Shown: positions 42,418-56,113 of the stretch, piece after piece
Position numbering within the stretch: position 1 is the first letter of the stretch
Layout of the letters: each line of letters begins with the position of its first letter
NCBI GenBank assembly: GCA_028688955.1
Contig: JAQTXD010000012.1
Span: forward strand, 1-64,000
Length of the DNA: 64,000 nucleotides
Direction of reading: 5' to 3'
Origin: Desulfuromonadaceae bacterium
GTDB lineage: Bacteria > Desulfobacterota > Desulfuromonadia > Geobacterales > Pseudopelobacteraceae
Notes under the pieces: generated by a model
Databases searched by the model: none
Told to the model about the DNA's origin: nothing
Seen by the model: the letters and a program-made list of their open reading frames with translations, nothing else
Made by a program: the position numbers and the translations under genes

Positions 42418-43983
42418 ATGAAGAAAATGGTGACCACTGCTGCACTGTTCGGTTTGATGCTGCCTGCAATTACGCAGGCGATGGAATTTCAAACTCCCGG
42501 GACACTGGGGATGGGGCGTGCCGGTGTGGCCCGCACGACAGATGCCTATGCAACGTTCATAAACCCTGCCGGACTGGCCTTTTATGAAAAGGCGTTCAAT
42601 ATGAAGCTGGGTGCCGGGGTTGGCGTCTCAATCAGTTCCTCTCTGGCTGATAACGCGGATAAAATTGGAAAACTTGATCTTGGTAGTACGGATATGAACT
42701 ATAGCACTCCTGCTGCTGCGGCCGATGCAACAACTAAGGCTGTTCAATTTGCCGCGATAGTAGATGATTTGGCGGCACGAAAGGGGAATCTGGCGGTAAA
42801 TGTCGATATTGAACTTGGCTTCCAGTTTCAAAATTACGGATTAGGGGTCTTCGGTGTGACTGAACTGGGTGCCGGTGTGAAAGACATCGATAAGACGAAT
42901 CTGCGTATAGGAACTGTAACAAGTGGCGGCAGTACAGCAACCAACGTAAACACTCTTGCAATTAACGTTGTAAACCCAGCCTATACGAATGTTTCGCAGA
43001 TTACCGCCGCAGATGCTGTGCGTCCCTCCACCCAAATTTTCTCGCAGGCGCAGTACGATCAGATTGTGGCAGCATTTCAGACGGCAGGGGGAGCCAGCGT
43101 AACTACACAAACGGCTCAGGCACTGGCGAGTAAGCTTGAAGCACAGCTTGCTGCAAACAACACGACCAATCTGACACCTGAACAGCTCGTCTCTGCTCTC
43201 AATTTGACAGCCACAACTCTCAACCCTACAAACGACACTATTGACAACAATCAGAGTACTGTCTTGTTAAGTGGTTTGGCTGTTGTTGAAGTACCCCTGG
43301 CCTATGGACACAAATTTGATCTGGGAAATTTTGGTAAGCTTGGCATTGGCGGCGCAGTAAAAGCCATGCAGGGTTCGGTCTACTATAATGTTGTAAAAGT
43401 TAGCGAGCTTAAGGACTCCAAAGACACGACAACCAAGGCAAAAGATCAGCATGAAGAGTCTACGCAGATTGGTGTCGATCTTGGAGCGTTGTGGCGTATG
43501 GAAGATGTGGCATTTGTCGGCCCGGTCAGTGTTGGTCTTGCCCTGAAAAACCTGAATTCTCCCACGTTTGATGGCCCCAAAGACCCTGCGACCGGTGCTG
43601 CAACAGGAAAAGTCAAAGTTGAGCCTCAGGCACGCCTCGGCGTTGCGCTTGACCCGTTGAGTTGGTTGTCACTGGCAGCCGATATGGATCTTACAAAGAA
43701 TAAAACAGTTATTCACGGGCGCGACAGCCAGTTAATCGGCGGCGGACTTGAGGCCCACTTTGACCACTGGTACGCTGTATGGCTTGCACTTCGTGCAGGT
43801 ATGTACAAAAACATTGGAGAAGATGGCAGCAAGCCAATTATTACAGCCGGTCTCTCCCTTGGGCCGCAGTGGCTCCGTTTTGATTTGAATGGTGCGTTTG
43901 CGACTGAAAAAGCGAAATACGATAACAAATCATATCCAAATGAAGCGAAGGTTGAGTTCGGGTTGAGCACTTCATTCTTCTAA
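42418..43983 (+). CDS. Outer-membrane beta-barrel protein, TraF-like (PF13729 type)
   Basis: 521 residues. A signal peptide (MKKMVTTAALFGLMLPAITQA) is followed by MEFQTPGTLGMGRAGVARTTDAYATFINPAGLA, here given in part, a pattern shared by FadL-like and conjugal-transfer TraF-like outer-membrane proteins. A Thr/Ala/Asn-rich middle (about 180-275) is probably a loop. The protein ends in beta strands with a terminal Phe (STSFF), as needed for BAM-mediated assembly. No transfer genes are near, so a plasmid-transfer role is unlikely; a porin or transport role is possible. Confidence 0.75.
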   Translation: MKKMVTTAALFGLMLPAITQAMEFQTPGTLGMGRAGVARTTDAYATFINPAGLAFYEKAFNMKLGAGVGVSISSSLADNADKIGKLDLGSTDMNYSTPAAAADATTKAVQFAAIVDDLAARKGNLAVNVDIELGFQFQNYGLGVFGVTELGAGVKDIDKTNLRIGTVTSGGSTATNVNTLAINVVNPAYTNVSQITAADAVRPSTQIFSQAQYDQIVAAFQTAGGASVTTQTAQALASKLEAQLAANNTTNLTPEQLVSALNLTATTLNPTNDTIDNNQSTVLLSGLAVVEVPLAYGHKFDLGNFGKLGIGGAVKAMQGSVYYNVVKVSELKDSKDTTTKAKDQHEESTQIGVDLGALWRMEDVAFVGPVSVGLALKNLNSPTFDGPKDPATGAATGKVKVEPQARLGVALDPLSWLSLAADMDLTKNKTVIHGRDSQLIGGGLEAHFDHWYAVWLALRAGMYKNIGEDGSKPIITAGLSLGPQWLRFDLNGAFATEKAKYDNKSYPNEAKVEFGLSTSFF

Positions 43984-44010
43984 AGATTTACATCATTGAT
44001 GCAGCACAGA

Positions 44011-44044
44011 GAGGCCCGCAGACAATGCGGGCCTCTCCTTTTTT
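44011..44044. terminator. Strong intrinsic terminator between convergent genes
   Basis: GAGGCCCGCA (44011-44020) pairs perfectly with TGCGGGCCTC (44026-44035) around GACAA and is followed by TCCTTTTTT. It lies 27 bases after the outer-membrane protein stop and just before the end of the convergent glycosyltransferase gene at 44054. Confidence 0.9.
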
Positions 44045-44053
44045 GCAGTAATA

Positions 44054-45067
44054 TCATGCCTGAATCAGCGAGCGGTATAACGACAGGTACCGTATCGCTT
44101 CATCCTGAGGTGAAAAGTGCTTCTTCATATACTCTTCTGCATTTCGCCCGGTTTGCTCCCGTAGTGGTGCATCCTCTTGAATCTCCATAACGAGTTTTCG
44201 GAAATCCGACTCACCATCATAAATCCAGCCGTTTTTCCCCTGTTGAACCAGAGATCGATTGCCGGGAATATCGGCTGCAAGCACCGGTCGCCCGATAGCC
44301 ATCGCCTCCATGAGACTGTTCGGCATCGATTCCGATCGGGAACAATTCAGCACCAGATCGGCTCGTCCATACAGATTGCCCATCTGCTCATGCGGCACTT
44401 CGCCAAGCCATCTGGCAAACGGCGCCTTGTCCAGCAGGGTGCGGATAAACCGGGCATAGTTTTCGTCGATAACTCCTCCCGCAATGATGAGCTGCACTGT
44501 TTTGTCACTGTCTGCCAGTTGTGAGAGGGCTTGAATGGGAAACTCAACACACTTAACCGGTCGTAGAGCGGCAGGCAGCAGGAGTACAAATGAATCCCCA
44601 GGAATCCCAAAACGGTCATCTTCAGATACCGGCAGCACTTCAACCCCCTGGGGTACCACTGTCACTTTGTCCAGAATGTTCGGGAAAAAACCTGTAAGTT
44701 TCTTTGCGTCACTGTTGTGAAAGCAGATAACAGATTGTGCCGTCTCCATAACACGTGCTGTCGTCGGATGATGCCGCAGGTGTGAGTCGTGCAAATCGCT
44801 TCCCGTAATGGTTATCACGTATGGAACGTGCAGGAATTCTGCAAGTTCCCGTGTTGTCAAACCACAGTAATGCGCATGAAAGCCATGGATCAGGTCCGGC
44901 TTGAATTCAGCCAGTTGCAATTTCATCTCGTGGAGAGAATACCGGTCGACCGGAAGTATGTTTGTTGCGACGCCGGCAGAGCCAAGAAAGCGGGCAATGC
45001 GCTGAACAGTGATGATATTGCCCCGCATGGGGCCGCTGGAATAGGGTGAAATGAGGGCACAACGCAT
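44054..45067 (-). CDS. Glycosyltransferase family 4
   Basis: 337 residues in two Rossmann-like halves (GT-B fold). The N-terminal half has LIHGFHAHYCGL and ITGSDLHDS; the C-terminal half has LLPAALRPVKCVEF, the nucleotide-sugar site RADLVLNCSRSESMPNSLMEA with the family 4 E-x7-E pair, and GIPGN-like loops. Donor and acceptor are unknown. ATG behind AAGGA. Divergent from recC with 177 bases between. No polysaccharide cluster is adjacent. Confidence 0.88.
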   Translation of the reverse strand: MRCALISPYSSGPMRGNIITVQRIARFLGSAGVATNILPVDRYSLHEMKLQLAEFKPDLIHGFHAHYCGLTTRELAEFLHVPYVITITGSDLHDSHLRHHPTTARVMETAQSVICFHNSDAKKLTGFFPNILDKVTVVPQGVEVLPVSEDDRFGIPGDSFVLLLPAALRPVKCVEFPIQALSQLADSDKTVQLIIAGGVIDENYARFIRTLLDKAPFARWLGEVPHEQMGNLYGRADLVLNCSRSESMPNSLMEAMAIGRPVLAADIPGNRSLVQQGKNGWIYDGESDFRKLVMEIQEDAPLREQTGRNAEEYMKKHFSPQDEAIRYLSLYRSLIQA

Positions 45068-45244
45068 GGAAGTCCTTCAGCAGTCATACAAAAAAGTGGC
45101 TGACAGTGGATGATTAATCTGTATTTTACTAAAAGTTCGCTATTATAGTGGCGCTGATGGATATCATACAATTACAAAAAATTGTATGCTCTTCAGCAGC
45201 TGAATGTCAAAACAGGCTGAAGTCTCATCTCAGGAATATAGCGC

Positions 45245-48200
45245 ATGCCTCTTCGAATCTATACAAGCAATCGGATGGAACAATTGGTCGAGGCTCTTGC
45301 CGTCGTCCTTGCCGAACCTCTTGACTCCCCGTTCACACCAGAGGTGATTGTGGTACAGAGCAAGGGAATGCAGCGCTGGCTGGCTATGGAGCTGGCCAAA
45401 AAGTTCGGCATCTGGGCCAACTGCACGTACCCATTTCCAAACAAGATCGTCTGGGATCTCTTCTGCAAAACCCTGCCGAACATACCTGATGTCTCGTTAT
45501 TCTCTCCTGAAATTCTGACCTGGAAGATTATGGCGCTTCTGCCCGAGTGCATACATCAGAAGGAGTTTGCTCCTCTGAAGCACTATCTTGGCGGCGAAAA
45601 TGCCGGTCTCAAGCTGTTTCAGCTTGCAGAAAAGATTGCTGACTGCTTTGACCAATACACCTTGTTCCGGCCGGACATGCTTCTGGAGTGGGAACAGGGC
45701 CGGGGAGGGGAGTGGCAGGGAATTCTCTGGCGGGAAGTCGCAGCGACCGGCAACGGACAGCACCGGGGGAAGCTCAAAGAGGAGTATTGCCGTCAGATGA
45801 CAAACGGTATCCGGAATTTTGCGGTTCCGGAGAGGATCGCGGTGTTTGGCATTTCGTATCTGCCCCACTACCATCTTGAGACCCTGAAGGCTACCGCCGC
45901 AGCCATTGATGTCAACCTGTTCCTCCTCAGCCCCACTCGGGAGTACTGGGCCGATATCCTCCCGGAGCGGGAGATGATCCGTCTCGCGCCGGAAGCGCGG
46001 GCTTTCCGTATCGAAGGGAATCCGCTCCTCGCGTCACTGGGAAAACTCGGCCGTGACTTTTCAGATATGGTGGTTGAGATGACGGAAACTGATGCGGCTC
46101 AGGAAGATCTTTCCGGAGATCCGGGCTGCAGTTCGCTCCTTTCGGCTGTTCAATCTGATATTCTCAATCTTCTCGGCGGAGATGCCGGTCAGGACAGGCG
46201 GCAGATCGACGCGGATGACCGGTCGATCCAGATTCATTCCTGCCACAGTCCCCTGCGGGAAATTGAGATCCTGCACGACAATCTCCTCTCGCTGCTTGAA
46301 TATTCTGATGATCTTGCGCCCCGCGACATCGTCGTCATGACTCCTGATATAGAGACGTATGCGCCTTATATCGCAACGGTATTTGAAGGAGGGGAGGATC
46401 TCTGCCGGAAGATTCCTTACTCCATTGCCGACCGAAATATAACCTGCAATGGAGATATTGCGATGGTCGTGCTGAAACTGCTCGGCCTTCCCGGCAGCCG
46501 GTGCAGCGTACCGCAACTGCTTGATATCCTGGAAATGAAACCGGTTCGGGCGTGTTTTGACCTCGATGAACATGATCTGGAAATCATTCGGGGCTGGCTC
46601 GAGGCGACGCGGGTCCGCTGGGGGATTGACGAGCGGGACCGTGAGCGGTGCGGGCTGCCAGCCTACCGGGAAAATTCCTGGCGAGCCGGTCTCGACCGCC
46701 TGCTCCTTGGTTATGCCATGCCGACGGAGGGGGGGCACCTGCTTAACGGCATACTTCCCTTTGACGAGATGGAAGGGTCAGATACTCAGACGCTGGGGAA
46801 ATTGTGCGAGTTCGTTACACGAATCTCCACCTGTTCAGAGATGCTGGCCAGATCCAGAACCCTCGGAGAATGGCGGGATGAATTCCGCTTGCTGCTGGGA
46901 AGCTTTATTGTCGCCGATGAAGATTCGGCCCATGAGTTTACGGCAGTATCCGGCGTAGTGGAACAGCTCGGGGAGTTGGGTGAAGCTGCAGGTTTCAGAG
47001 GTGTTATTGAGCTTGATGTCATCCGCTCCTGGGTCTCAACGCGACTTGCCCGGGAGGAGAAAGGCGTCGGTTTTATGACCGGTGGAGTGACATTCTGCGC
47101 CATGCTCCCCATGAGAAGCATCCCGTTCCGAGTTGTTGCACTCATCGGTATGAGTGACGGCGCATTTCCCCGCCAGAGCCGTCCTCCCGGATTTGACCTC
47201 ATTTCCCGCCACCCGCGCCGTGGCGACCGTTCTCTGCGCGATGAGGATCGCTACCTGTTTCTTGAAGCGATCCTGTCGGCACGGGAGTGCTTCTACATCA
47301 GCTACATCGGCCAGAGCATCAAGGACAACAGTGAAATTCCACCCTCCGTTCTGGTCAGCGAACTCATAGACGCTGTAGACAAGGGGTTTACAGCCGGAGA
47401 TGGCCGCGCTGCTGCGTCCCGACTTGTTGTGCAGCACAGACTGCAGGCGTTCAGTAGCGACTATTTTAACGGTAGATCGATGCTATTCAGCTATTCATCA
47501 GAAAATTGCGCTGCACTTCGGGAAAGGGGCGGCGGCCTCCGGGAGCCGGTGGAATTTATCAGCAGACCGATCGCTCCACCATCCGAGGAATGGCGGGACG
47601 TCTCCCTGGCAAAGTTGCTGCAGTTTTTTGATAATCCCACCCGGTTTCTGCTTGAAAACAGGCTGGGGATCCGCCTCGAAGATACCGCCCTGCCGCTTGA
47701 GGAGCGTGAGCCGTTTACCGTTGACGGCCTTGATGTCTACGCCCTGAAACAGGAAATCCTTGAAACATGTCTCCAGGGTGGCGATGTCAGCACTTATCTG
47801 CCGATCGCCAGATGCCGGGGAATATTACCGCCGGCACACCATGGAGCGGAGCTGTTTGCTGATGTTGCCAAAGAAGTTGCGGAGTTTGCGACTAAGGTGC
47901 GGGGAGTTATTTCCGGTGCTCCCACACTGTCTCCCCTTGATGTTGAGCTCTCGCTCGGTACATTCCGGCTTTCCGGCAGGCTTGAGCGGATCTGGCCGGA
48001 CCACATGATTCGCTACCGGTGTGCAAAAATGAAGGCGAAAGACCGGATGCGCGCCTGGTTCGAACATCTCTTCCTCACAGCTGCCAGGCCGAAGCGGTAC
48101 CCGGAAGAGACGCTACTTGTAATGGCCGATAGTACCGTAACCTACGGAGCGGTGGAAGATGCAGCAGCCATTCTGCAGGATATTCTCGAATTATACTGGG

Positions 48201-48433
48201 AAGGGTTGACGGTTCCGCTCCGGTTTTTTCCTGCATCATCCATGGAATATGCGAAGAAACTGGAGTGGAATCTGGAGCGGGCCCGGACAAAATGGGAGGA
48301 CGGCTATGCCTTTGCCGGTGAGGGGGCTGACCCGTATTATCGCCTCTGTTTCGGTTGTAATGATCCGTTCAACGCCGATTTCGAGCGGGTCACCCGCACC
48401 CTGCTCACCCCGCTTCTCCACCACCAGCGTTAG
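45245..48433 (+). CDS. recC: Exodeoxyribonuclease V, gamma subunit RecC
   Basis: 1062 residues, close to the 1122 of Escherichia coli RecC. It opens with IYTSNRMEQLVEALAVVL and FTPEVIVVQSKGMQRWLAMELAKKFGIWAN, here in part, the RecC N-terminal signature. The inactive helicase-like and nuclease-like domains follow, with the C-terminal part about 800-1062. RecC splits strands for the two motors and recognises the Chi sequence. First gene of recC-recB-recD; recB starts eight bases after its stop. Start ATG has AGGAA eight bases upstream. Confidence 0.93.
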   Translation: MPLRIYTSNRMEQLVEALAVVLAEPLDSPFTPEVIVVQSKGMQRWLAMELAKKFGIWANCTYPFPNKIVWDLFCKTLPNIPDVSLFSPEILTWKIMALLPECIHQKEFAPLKHYLGGENAGLKLFQLAEKIADCFDQYTLFRPDMLLEWEQGRGGEWQGILWREVAATGNGQHRGKLKEEYCRQMTNGIRNFAVPERIAVFGISYLPHYHLETLKATAAAIDVNLFLLSPTREYWADILPEREMIRLAPEARAFRIEGNPLLASLGKLGRDFSDMVVEMTETDAAQEDLSGDPGCSSLLSAVQSDILNLLGGDAGQDRRQIDADDRSIQIHSCHSPLREIEILHDNLLSLLEYSDDLAPRDIVVMTPDIETYAPYIATVFEGGEDLCRKIPYSIADRNITCNGDIAMVVLKLLGLPGSRCSVPQLLDILEMKPVRACFDLDEHDLEIIRGWLEATRVRWGIDERDRERCGLPAYRENSWRAGLDRLLLGYAMPTEGGHLLNGILPFDEMEGSDTQTLGKLCEFVTRISTCSEMLARSRTLGEWRDEFRLLLGSFIVADEDSAHEFTAVSGVVEQLGELGEAAGFRGVIELDVIRSWVSTRLAREEKGVGFMTGGVTFCAMLPMRSIPFRVVALIGMSDGAFPRQSRPPGFDLISRHPRRGDRSLRDEDRYLFLEAILSARECFYISYIGQSIKDNSEIPPSVLVSELIDAVDKGFTAGDGRAAASRLVVQHRLQAFSSDYFNGRSMLFSYSSENCAALRERGGGLREPVEFISRPIAPPSEEWRDVSLAKLLQFFDNPTRFLLENRLGIRLEDTALPLEEREPFTVDGLDVYALKQEILETCLQGGDVSTYLPIARCRGILPPAHHGAELFADVAKEVAEFATKVRGVISGAPTLSPLDVELSLGTFRLSGRLERIWPDHMIRYRCAKMKAKDRMRAWFEHLFLTAARPKRYPEETLLVMADSTVTYGAVEDAAAILQDILELYWEGLTVPLRFFPASSMEYAKKLEWNLERARTKWEDGYAFAGEGADPYYRLCFGCNDPFNADFERVTRTLLTPLLHHQR

Positions 48434-48441
48434 GAATTACC

Positions 48442-52056
<3,615 letters not shown>

Positions 52057-52060
52057 GGAT

Positions 52061-53887
52061 GTGAAAATGGATTTTGAATTGTCATCCACCGACCGTCATT
52101 TTGCCGCGTTTATCATGCGCGAGGCGGAACATGCCACCCCCTGGCTGGGACGTGTCGCCGCCCTTGCAAGCCATGCCGTGGCGAGCGGCAACATCTGCCT
52201 GAATCTGGCTGAAATTGCCGCTGCCGAGATTTCCCTGGACGGCTCGGAACATCACGTCCCGAAACTGGAAAAATTATTTGAACAGCTTTCCGGAACCCAG
52301 GTTGTCGGTGTGCCGGGGGAATATAAACCGTTGATTCTCGACCCGGATGGTCGGCTGTACCTGTACCGCTACTGGAAATACGAGCATGATCTGGCGCGGA
52401 TTCTTCTGGATAAGGCCTGTTCGCCGGTCGGCGATGTTGATGAGGAACTCCTCGCTTCAGGGATACAACGGTTATTCCCGAGCAGACCGGAGGCAGGGAT
52501 TGATTGGCAAAAAATAGCCGCTGTTACCGCTGTGCGTAAAAGATTCTGTGTCATTTCCGGAGGCCCCGGAACCGGCAAAACCTCAACGGTGGTAAAAATT
52601 ATCGCCCTGCTGCTGGAACAGGTTTCGCCCGGACCGCTGCGCATTGCCCTTGCCGCACCGACCGGGAAAGCCGCTGCGCGATTAAAGGAATCAATCCGAG
52701 GCATGAAGGAAAGCCTTGATTGCAGCCGCGCAACCAAGGATCTGATTCCCGAAGATGTTTCCACAATCCACCGGCTTCTCGGCGTGCGCTCCGGGTCAGT
52801 GCGGTTTCGGCATAACGGAGACAATCCGCTGCCCCACGATGTGGTTATAATTGATGAGGCTTCCATGGTGGCAGCTCCCCTCATGGCAAAGCTTGCGTTG
52901 GCACTGGCACCTGCTGCACGCCTGATACTTCTTGGCGACAGAGATCAGCTTGCCTCGGTCGAAGCGGGCGCGGTGCTTGGCGATATCTGTGCCGGAAACC
53001 GGAGCGTTGGGACTTCTCCGGAATGTGCCGGTTTTATTGCGCGGGTTACCGGTGAAGCAGTTCCGCAGCAACCGGATGTTATCAGTGACGGCGTCATCTC
53101 CGATTCACTGGTGGTGCTGCAATGGAACTACCGCTTTGGAGCTGGCAAGGGCATTGGGGCCGTGTCCCGGGCAGTAAACGCGGGAGAGGGGAAATCTGCC
53201 CATGCTTTGTTGACGGGCGGGAGCGGATCCGGCTGCTGCTGGCACGATATCCCGAAGCCGGACGGGCTTAAAAACGCACTTGCAGAACAAATAGTCTCAG
53301 GATATGCCGCCTATCCGGATGCCGGATCACCTGCAGAGGTGCTGAAACGTTTTGACCGCTTCAGAATCCTTTGCGCCCTGCGTCAGGGGCCCTACGGTGT
53401 TGCCGGGGTGAACCTGCTTGTTGAGGAAATCCTTGGTGAAAAGGGATTGATCGAACGTCACAGTCGCTGGTATCCGGGAAGACCGGTGATGATCACGGTA
53501 AACGATTACAGCCTGAAGCTTTTTAACGGCGATATCGGGATTGTCCTCCCCGATCCGGATCATGGGGGGAATCCCCGTGTCTGGTTTGCCGCATCTGACG
53601 GTGGCGTTCGCAGCGTGTCTCCCCTGCGGCTTCCCGCTCACGAGACGGTCTATGCCATGACGGTACACAAGAGCCAGGGATCTGAGTTTGACCAGGTCCT
53701 GATGCTTCTTCCAGACCGTGACTCCGAGGCGTTGACGCGGGAGTTGATATATACCGGGATCACACGGGCGAGGAGTACTGTTGACGTGTGGGCAGATGAG
53801 GCAGTTTTCTGTGCCGCAGTTGCACGGAGGATCAACCGGACATCAGGGCTTGCCGCCGCACTCTGGGAACGCAGAAATTCGGACTGA
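52061..53887 (+). CDS. recD: Exodeoxyribonuclease V, alpha subunit RecD (5'-3' helicase)
   Basis: 608 residues, the same size as Escherichia coli RecD. N-terminal RecD domain (about 1-110), then helicase Walker A with Lys173 (ISGGPGTGKTST), VVIIDEASMVAAPLM (Walker B), LLGDRDQLASVEAGAVLGD, and the C-terminal motif YAMTVHKSQGSEFDQVL. GTG at 52061, seven bases behind GGAGGG, is the best start; an ATG two codons later at 52067 has poorer spacing. It starts four bases after recB, so the three subunits are co-translated. Confidence 0.93.
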   Translation: MKMDFELSSTDRHFAAFIMREAEHATPWLGRVAALASHAVASGNICLNLAEIAAAEISLDGSEHHVPKLEKLFEQLSGTQVVGVPGEYKPLILDPDGRLYLYRYWKYEHDLARILLDKACSPVGDVDEELLASGIQRLFPSRPEAGIDWQKIAAVTAVRKRFCVISGGPGTGKTSTVVKIIALLLEQVSPGPLRIALAAPTGKAAARLKESIRGMKESLDCSRATKDLIPEDVSTIHRLLGVRSGSVRFRHNGDNPLPHDVVIIDEASMVAAPLMAKLALALAPAARLILLGDRDQLASVEAGAVLGDICAGNRSVGTSPECAGFIARVTGEAVPQQPDVISDGVISDSLVVLQWNYRFGAGKGIGAVSRAVNAGEGKSAHALLTGGSGSGCCWHDIPKPDGLKNALAEQIVSGYAAYPDAGSPAEVLKRFDRFRILCALRQGPYGVAGVNLLVEEILGEKGLIERHSRWYPGRPVMITVNDYSLKLFNGDIGIVLPDPDHGGNPRVWFAASDGGVRSVSPLRLPAHETVYAMTVHKSQGSEFDQVLMLLPDRDSEALTRELIYTGITRARSTVDVWADEAVFCAAVARRINRTSGLAAALWERRNSD

Positions 53888-53963
53888 TTGTTACACCAGT
53901 CGTAATAATGCAGTTCGTAATTACTGCCATCTACACGATAGTTACATTAGGGAGGGGTGAACC

Positions 53964-54536
53964 ATGAGCATTATTTCAGAATTTATCTCCAGTGTTCGAG
54001 AGGTTGTTTCCTTCGGATCAAAGCTGCAACGGGAGCAGAGAAAAGAGATACAAACAGTGGTGGGAACACTGTCGGATGAGTTGTTACGCGCTGTCAACCT
54101 GTTTGACGTTTATCTGGATGGAATCAAATCAACTGATTTCAGATCCCGTTTATCCCCCTATCTTCGTGACGCCGGCAGTAAAATATTTTCTACATTTCGT
54201 GAATTTCAGGTCTGCGCTGGACTGTATGAAATCAAGGATAGGTTCAAGGGTCTCTTTGATCCTGTCGGTGCCTCGGTAAATTTGAGCAGCAAGGGAACAA
54301 TCATCAAGCTGGTTGACGACCTGGCACAAGGTGAAAGAATGATCTTCGACGATCTTGGCGAAACGTTGAATGTTCTTCGGTCTTACGCAGATCGCCTTGA
54401 TGCTGCCGCAACTGATAGTGAGGAAGAAATTATCAAGTCTGAATTGCGGATTGAAGTGAATGCAATCAAAGTGGACCTGGAAAACAAAAGAACGAGTATC
54501 AAGAATACCGCCAGAAGCATAATCGATAGTTTGTAG
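53964..54536 (+). CDS. Helical protein of unknown function behind recBCD
   Basis: 190 residues behind a strong ribosome site (GGGAGGGG). Predicted all-helical with charged heptads: a first half with FGSKLQREQRKEIQTVVGTL, a middle with LSPYLRDAGSKIFSTFREFQV and a long C-terminal helix. No signal peptide, membrane segment or enzyme motif. No family is recognised. It lies 76 bases after recD in the same direction and could be read through from that operon, although the ribosome site and gap also fit a separate gene. Confidence 0.6.
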   Translation: MSIISEFISSVREVVSFGSKLQREQRKEIQTVVGTLSDELLRAVNLFDVYLDGIKSTDFRSRLSPYLRDAGSKIFSTFREFQVCAGLYEIKDRFKGLFDPVGASVNLSSKGTIIKLVDDLAQGERMIFDDLGETLNVLRSYADRLDAAATDSEEEIIKSELRIEVNAIKVDLENKRTSIKNTARSIIDSL

Positions 54537-54699
54537 GGAACCATCATCGGGCATAAAATGGGAAATTATCGGGTTCTCCCTTGCCCCGCCCGCAGTTAAG
54601 CACCTGTCGGACAAACGTGGCCATCGGACAGGTCAACGGCGGCAATTGTAAACATATACATACATAAAATAGAAATATTTTAATTTTGGGGTATATAAG

Positions 54700-55782
54700 A
54701 TGAGCCCTGTTAATGATCAACTGAAACAATTTGGTTGGGATGAATGGCTTGCTGAAAAGGCGGAATCAAATGGCTTGACTGAATATCGTCTTGCACGGGT
54801 TGTTGCTGTAGACCGTGACCAACTTCTTGTCTTAAATGAGTCCGGTGAATTTCGCGCAAAACTTGCCGGTCGTTTTCTCTATATGACCGAGAATCCAAGT
54901 GATTTACCGTGTGTTGGAGACTGGGTACGGGTTCAATACAGCGGTTCTGATGATTTTGGAATAATTCATGACGTTGTTCCGAGAAAGTCGTTTCTTCGTC
55001 GTAAGGCTGCAGGGGATGCCATTGAATACCAGATGATTGCGTCGAATATTGATGTAGCCCTGATTGTCCAATCCTGTCAGTTCGATTTCAATACTAACAG
55101 GCTTGAACGGTATCTGGTAATGGTCAGAAACGGACACGTGCATCCTGTCGTTTTACTCACAAAAACCGACCTGGTCAGTGCGACTACTCTCCAGCAACTG
55201 ATAGAAGAAATCAGAGGGGCTGGAATAACTGCGGAAGTAATTGCATTGAGCACTATCACTGGCGAAGGGGTCAATGACGTCCAAACTATTCTGCAACCTG
55301 GGAAAACCTACACTCTTCTCGGTTCATCAGGTGTTGGCAAGAGCACATTGATAAACCGGCTGATTGGTCGACACATACTTGAGACGAAGATGGTGAGTGG
55401 TACTGGAGAGGGGCGGCATACGACAGTGCGGCGTGAGCTCATCGTATTGGATAACGGTGCGATGCTGATAGATACCCCGGGTATGCGCGAGTTCGGCATG
55501 TTGGGGGCTGAGGAGGGGATTGGCAGCAGCTTCGCTGATATCTATGAGTTGGCATTACAATGCAGATTCGGTGATTGCTCTCACTCTAACGAACCAGGGT
55601 GTGCAGTTCTGGGTGCTATTGAGGAAGGAAGCCTTCATAAGGCGCACTTCCAGAATTTTCTCAAACTCAAGAGTGAGTCAGAGTTTCATGATCTGTCATA
55701 TCTTGAAAAGAGAAATAAGGATAAGGCATTTGGTCGCTATATCAAGTCGGTGAAGAAGGATATGGGTATCAGGCGTACATAG
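54700..55782 (+). CDS. rsgA: Small ribosomal subunit biogenesis GTPase RsgA
   Basis: 360 residues. Circularly permuted GTPase: OB fold (about 20-110), G4 motif LLTKTDL, G1 GSSGVGKSTLINRL with Lys214, G2/G3 GEGRHTT and DTPGMREFG, and a C-terminal zinc-binding domain CRFGDCSHSNEPGC. It checks late 30S assembly. The ribosome site is weak (GGGG 11 bases before the ATG). Normally a lone housekeeping gene, as here. Confidence 0.93.
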   Translation: MSPVNDQLKQFGWDEWLAEKAESNGLTEYRLARVVAVDRDQLLVLNESGEFRAKLAGRFLYMTENPSDLPCVGDWVRVQYSGSDDFGIIHDVVPRKSFLRRKAAGDAIEYQMIASNIDVALIVQSCQFDFNTNRLERYLVMVRNGHVHPVVLLTKTDLVSATTLQQLIEEIRGAGITAEVIALSTITGEGVNDVQTILQPGKTYTLLGSSGVGKSTLINRLIGRHILETKMVSGTGEGRHTTVRRELIVLDNGAMLIDTPGMREFGMLGAEEGIGSSFADIYELALQCRFGDCSHSNEPGCAVLGAIEEGSLHKAHFQNFLKLKSESEFHDLSYLEKRNKDKAFGRYIKSVKKDMGIRRT

Positions 55783-55794
55783 ATCGGAAAGAGA

Positions 55795-55920
55795 ATGAGC
55801 AACCTTCCTTTCAAGATTTATTGGAATAATCCAAAATTGCATGCCAATCAGAAGCGCCTTCCTGAATTCGCTGTGGAGTCAGCTCCGGATACATATTATC
55901 GCAGCTATCAGAGCAGCTGA
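55795..55920 (+). CDS. Possible small protein behind rsgA
   Basis: A 41-codon frame, MSNLPFKIYWNNPKLHANQK to a stop at 55920, starts 12 bases after the rsgA stop. The upstream GGAAAGAG is a moderate ribosome site. The composition (Tyr, Asn, Pro and Lys) is plausible but there is no domain or family to support it; it could be a remnant. Confidence 0.3.
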   Translation: MSNLPFKIYWNNPKLHANQKRLPEFAVESAPDTYYRSYQSS

Positions 55921-56113
55921 AGCCTTCTCGGAGGATCCAAGGATTACGTACGTCTCACACTGCCGGAATATGAAGGGGAGCGCCACAACTCTCAACCAGT
56001 GAGGCACATCAGTGTGAATGATTATCTGTGGTAAACTGAAAACATTGATGAACCGGCAGTGTAGCTGAAGTAAAACAGTAAAAATAGACAGCGCATGGCA
56101 ATCGGAGCAACAG

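Noticed and set aside
54602..54633. Inverted repeat ACCTGTC/GACAGGT between the helical gene and rsgA
   Set aside because: Seven-base arms with an 18-base loop and no T run; not a convincing terminator or operator.
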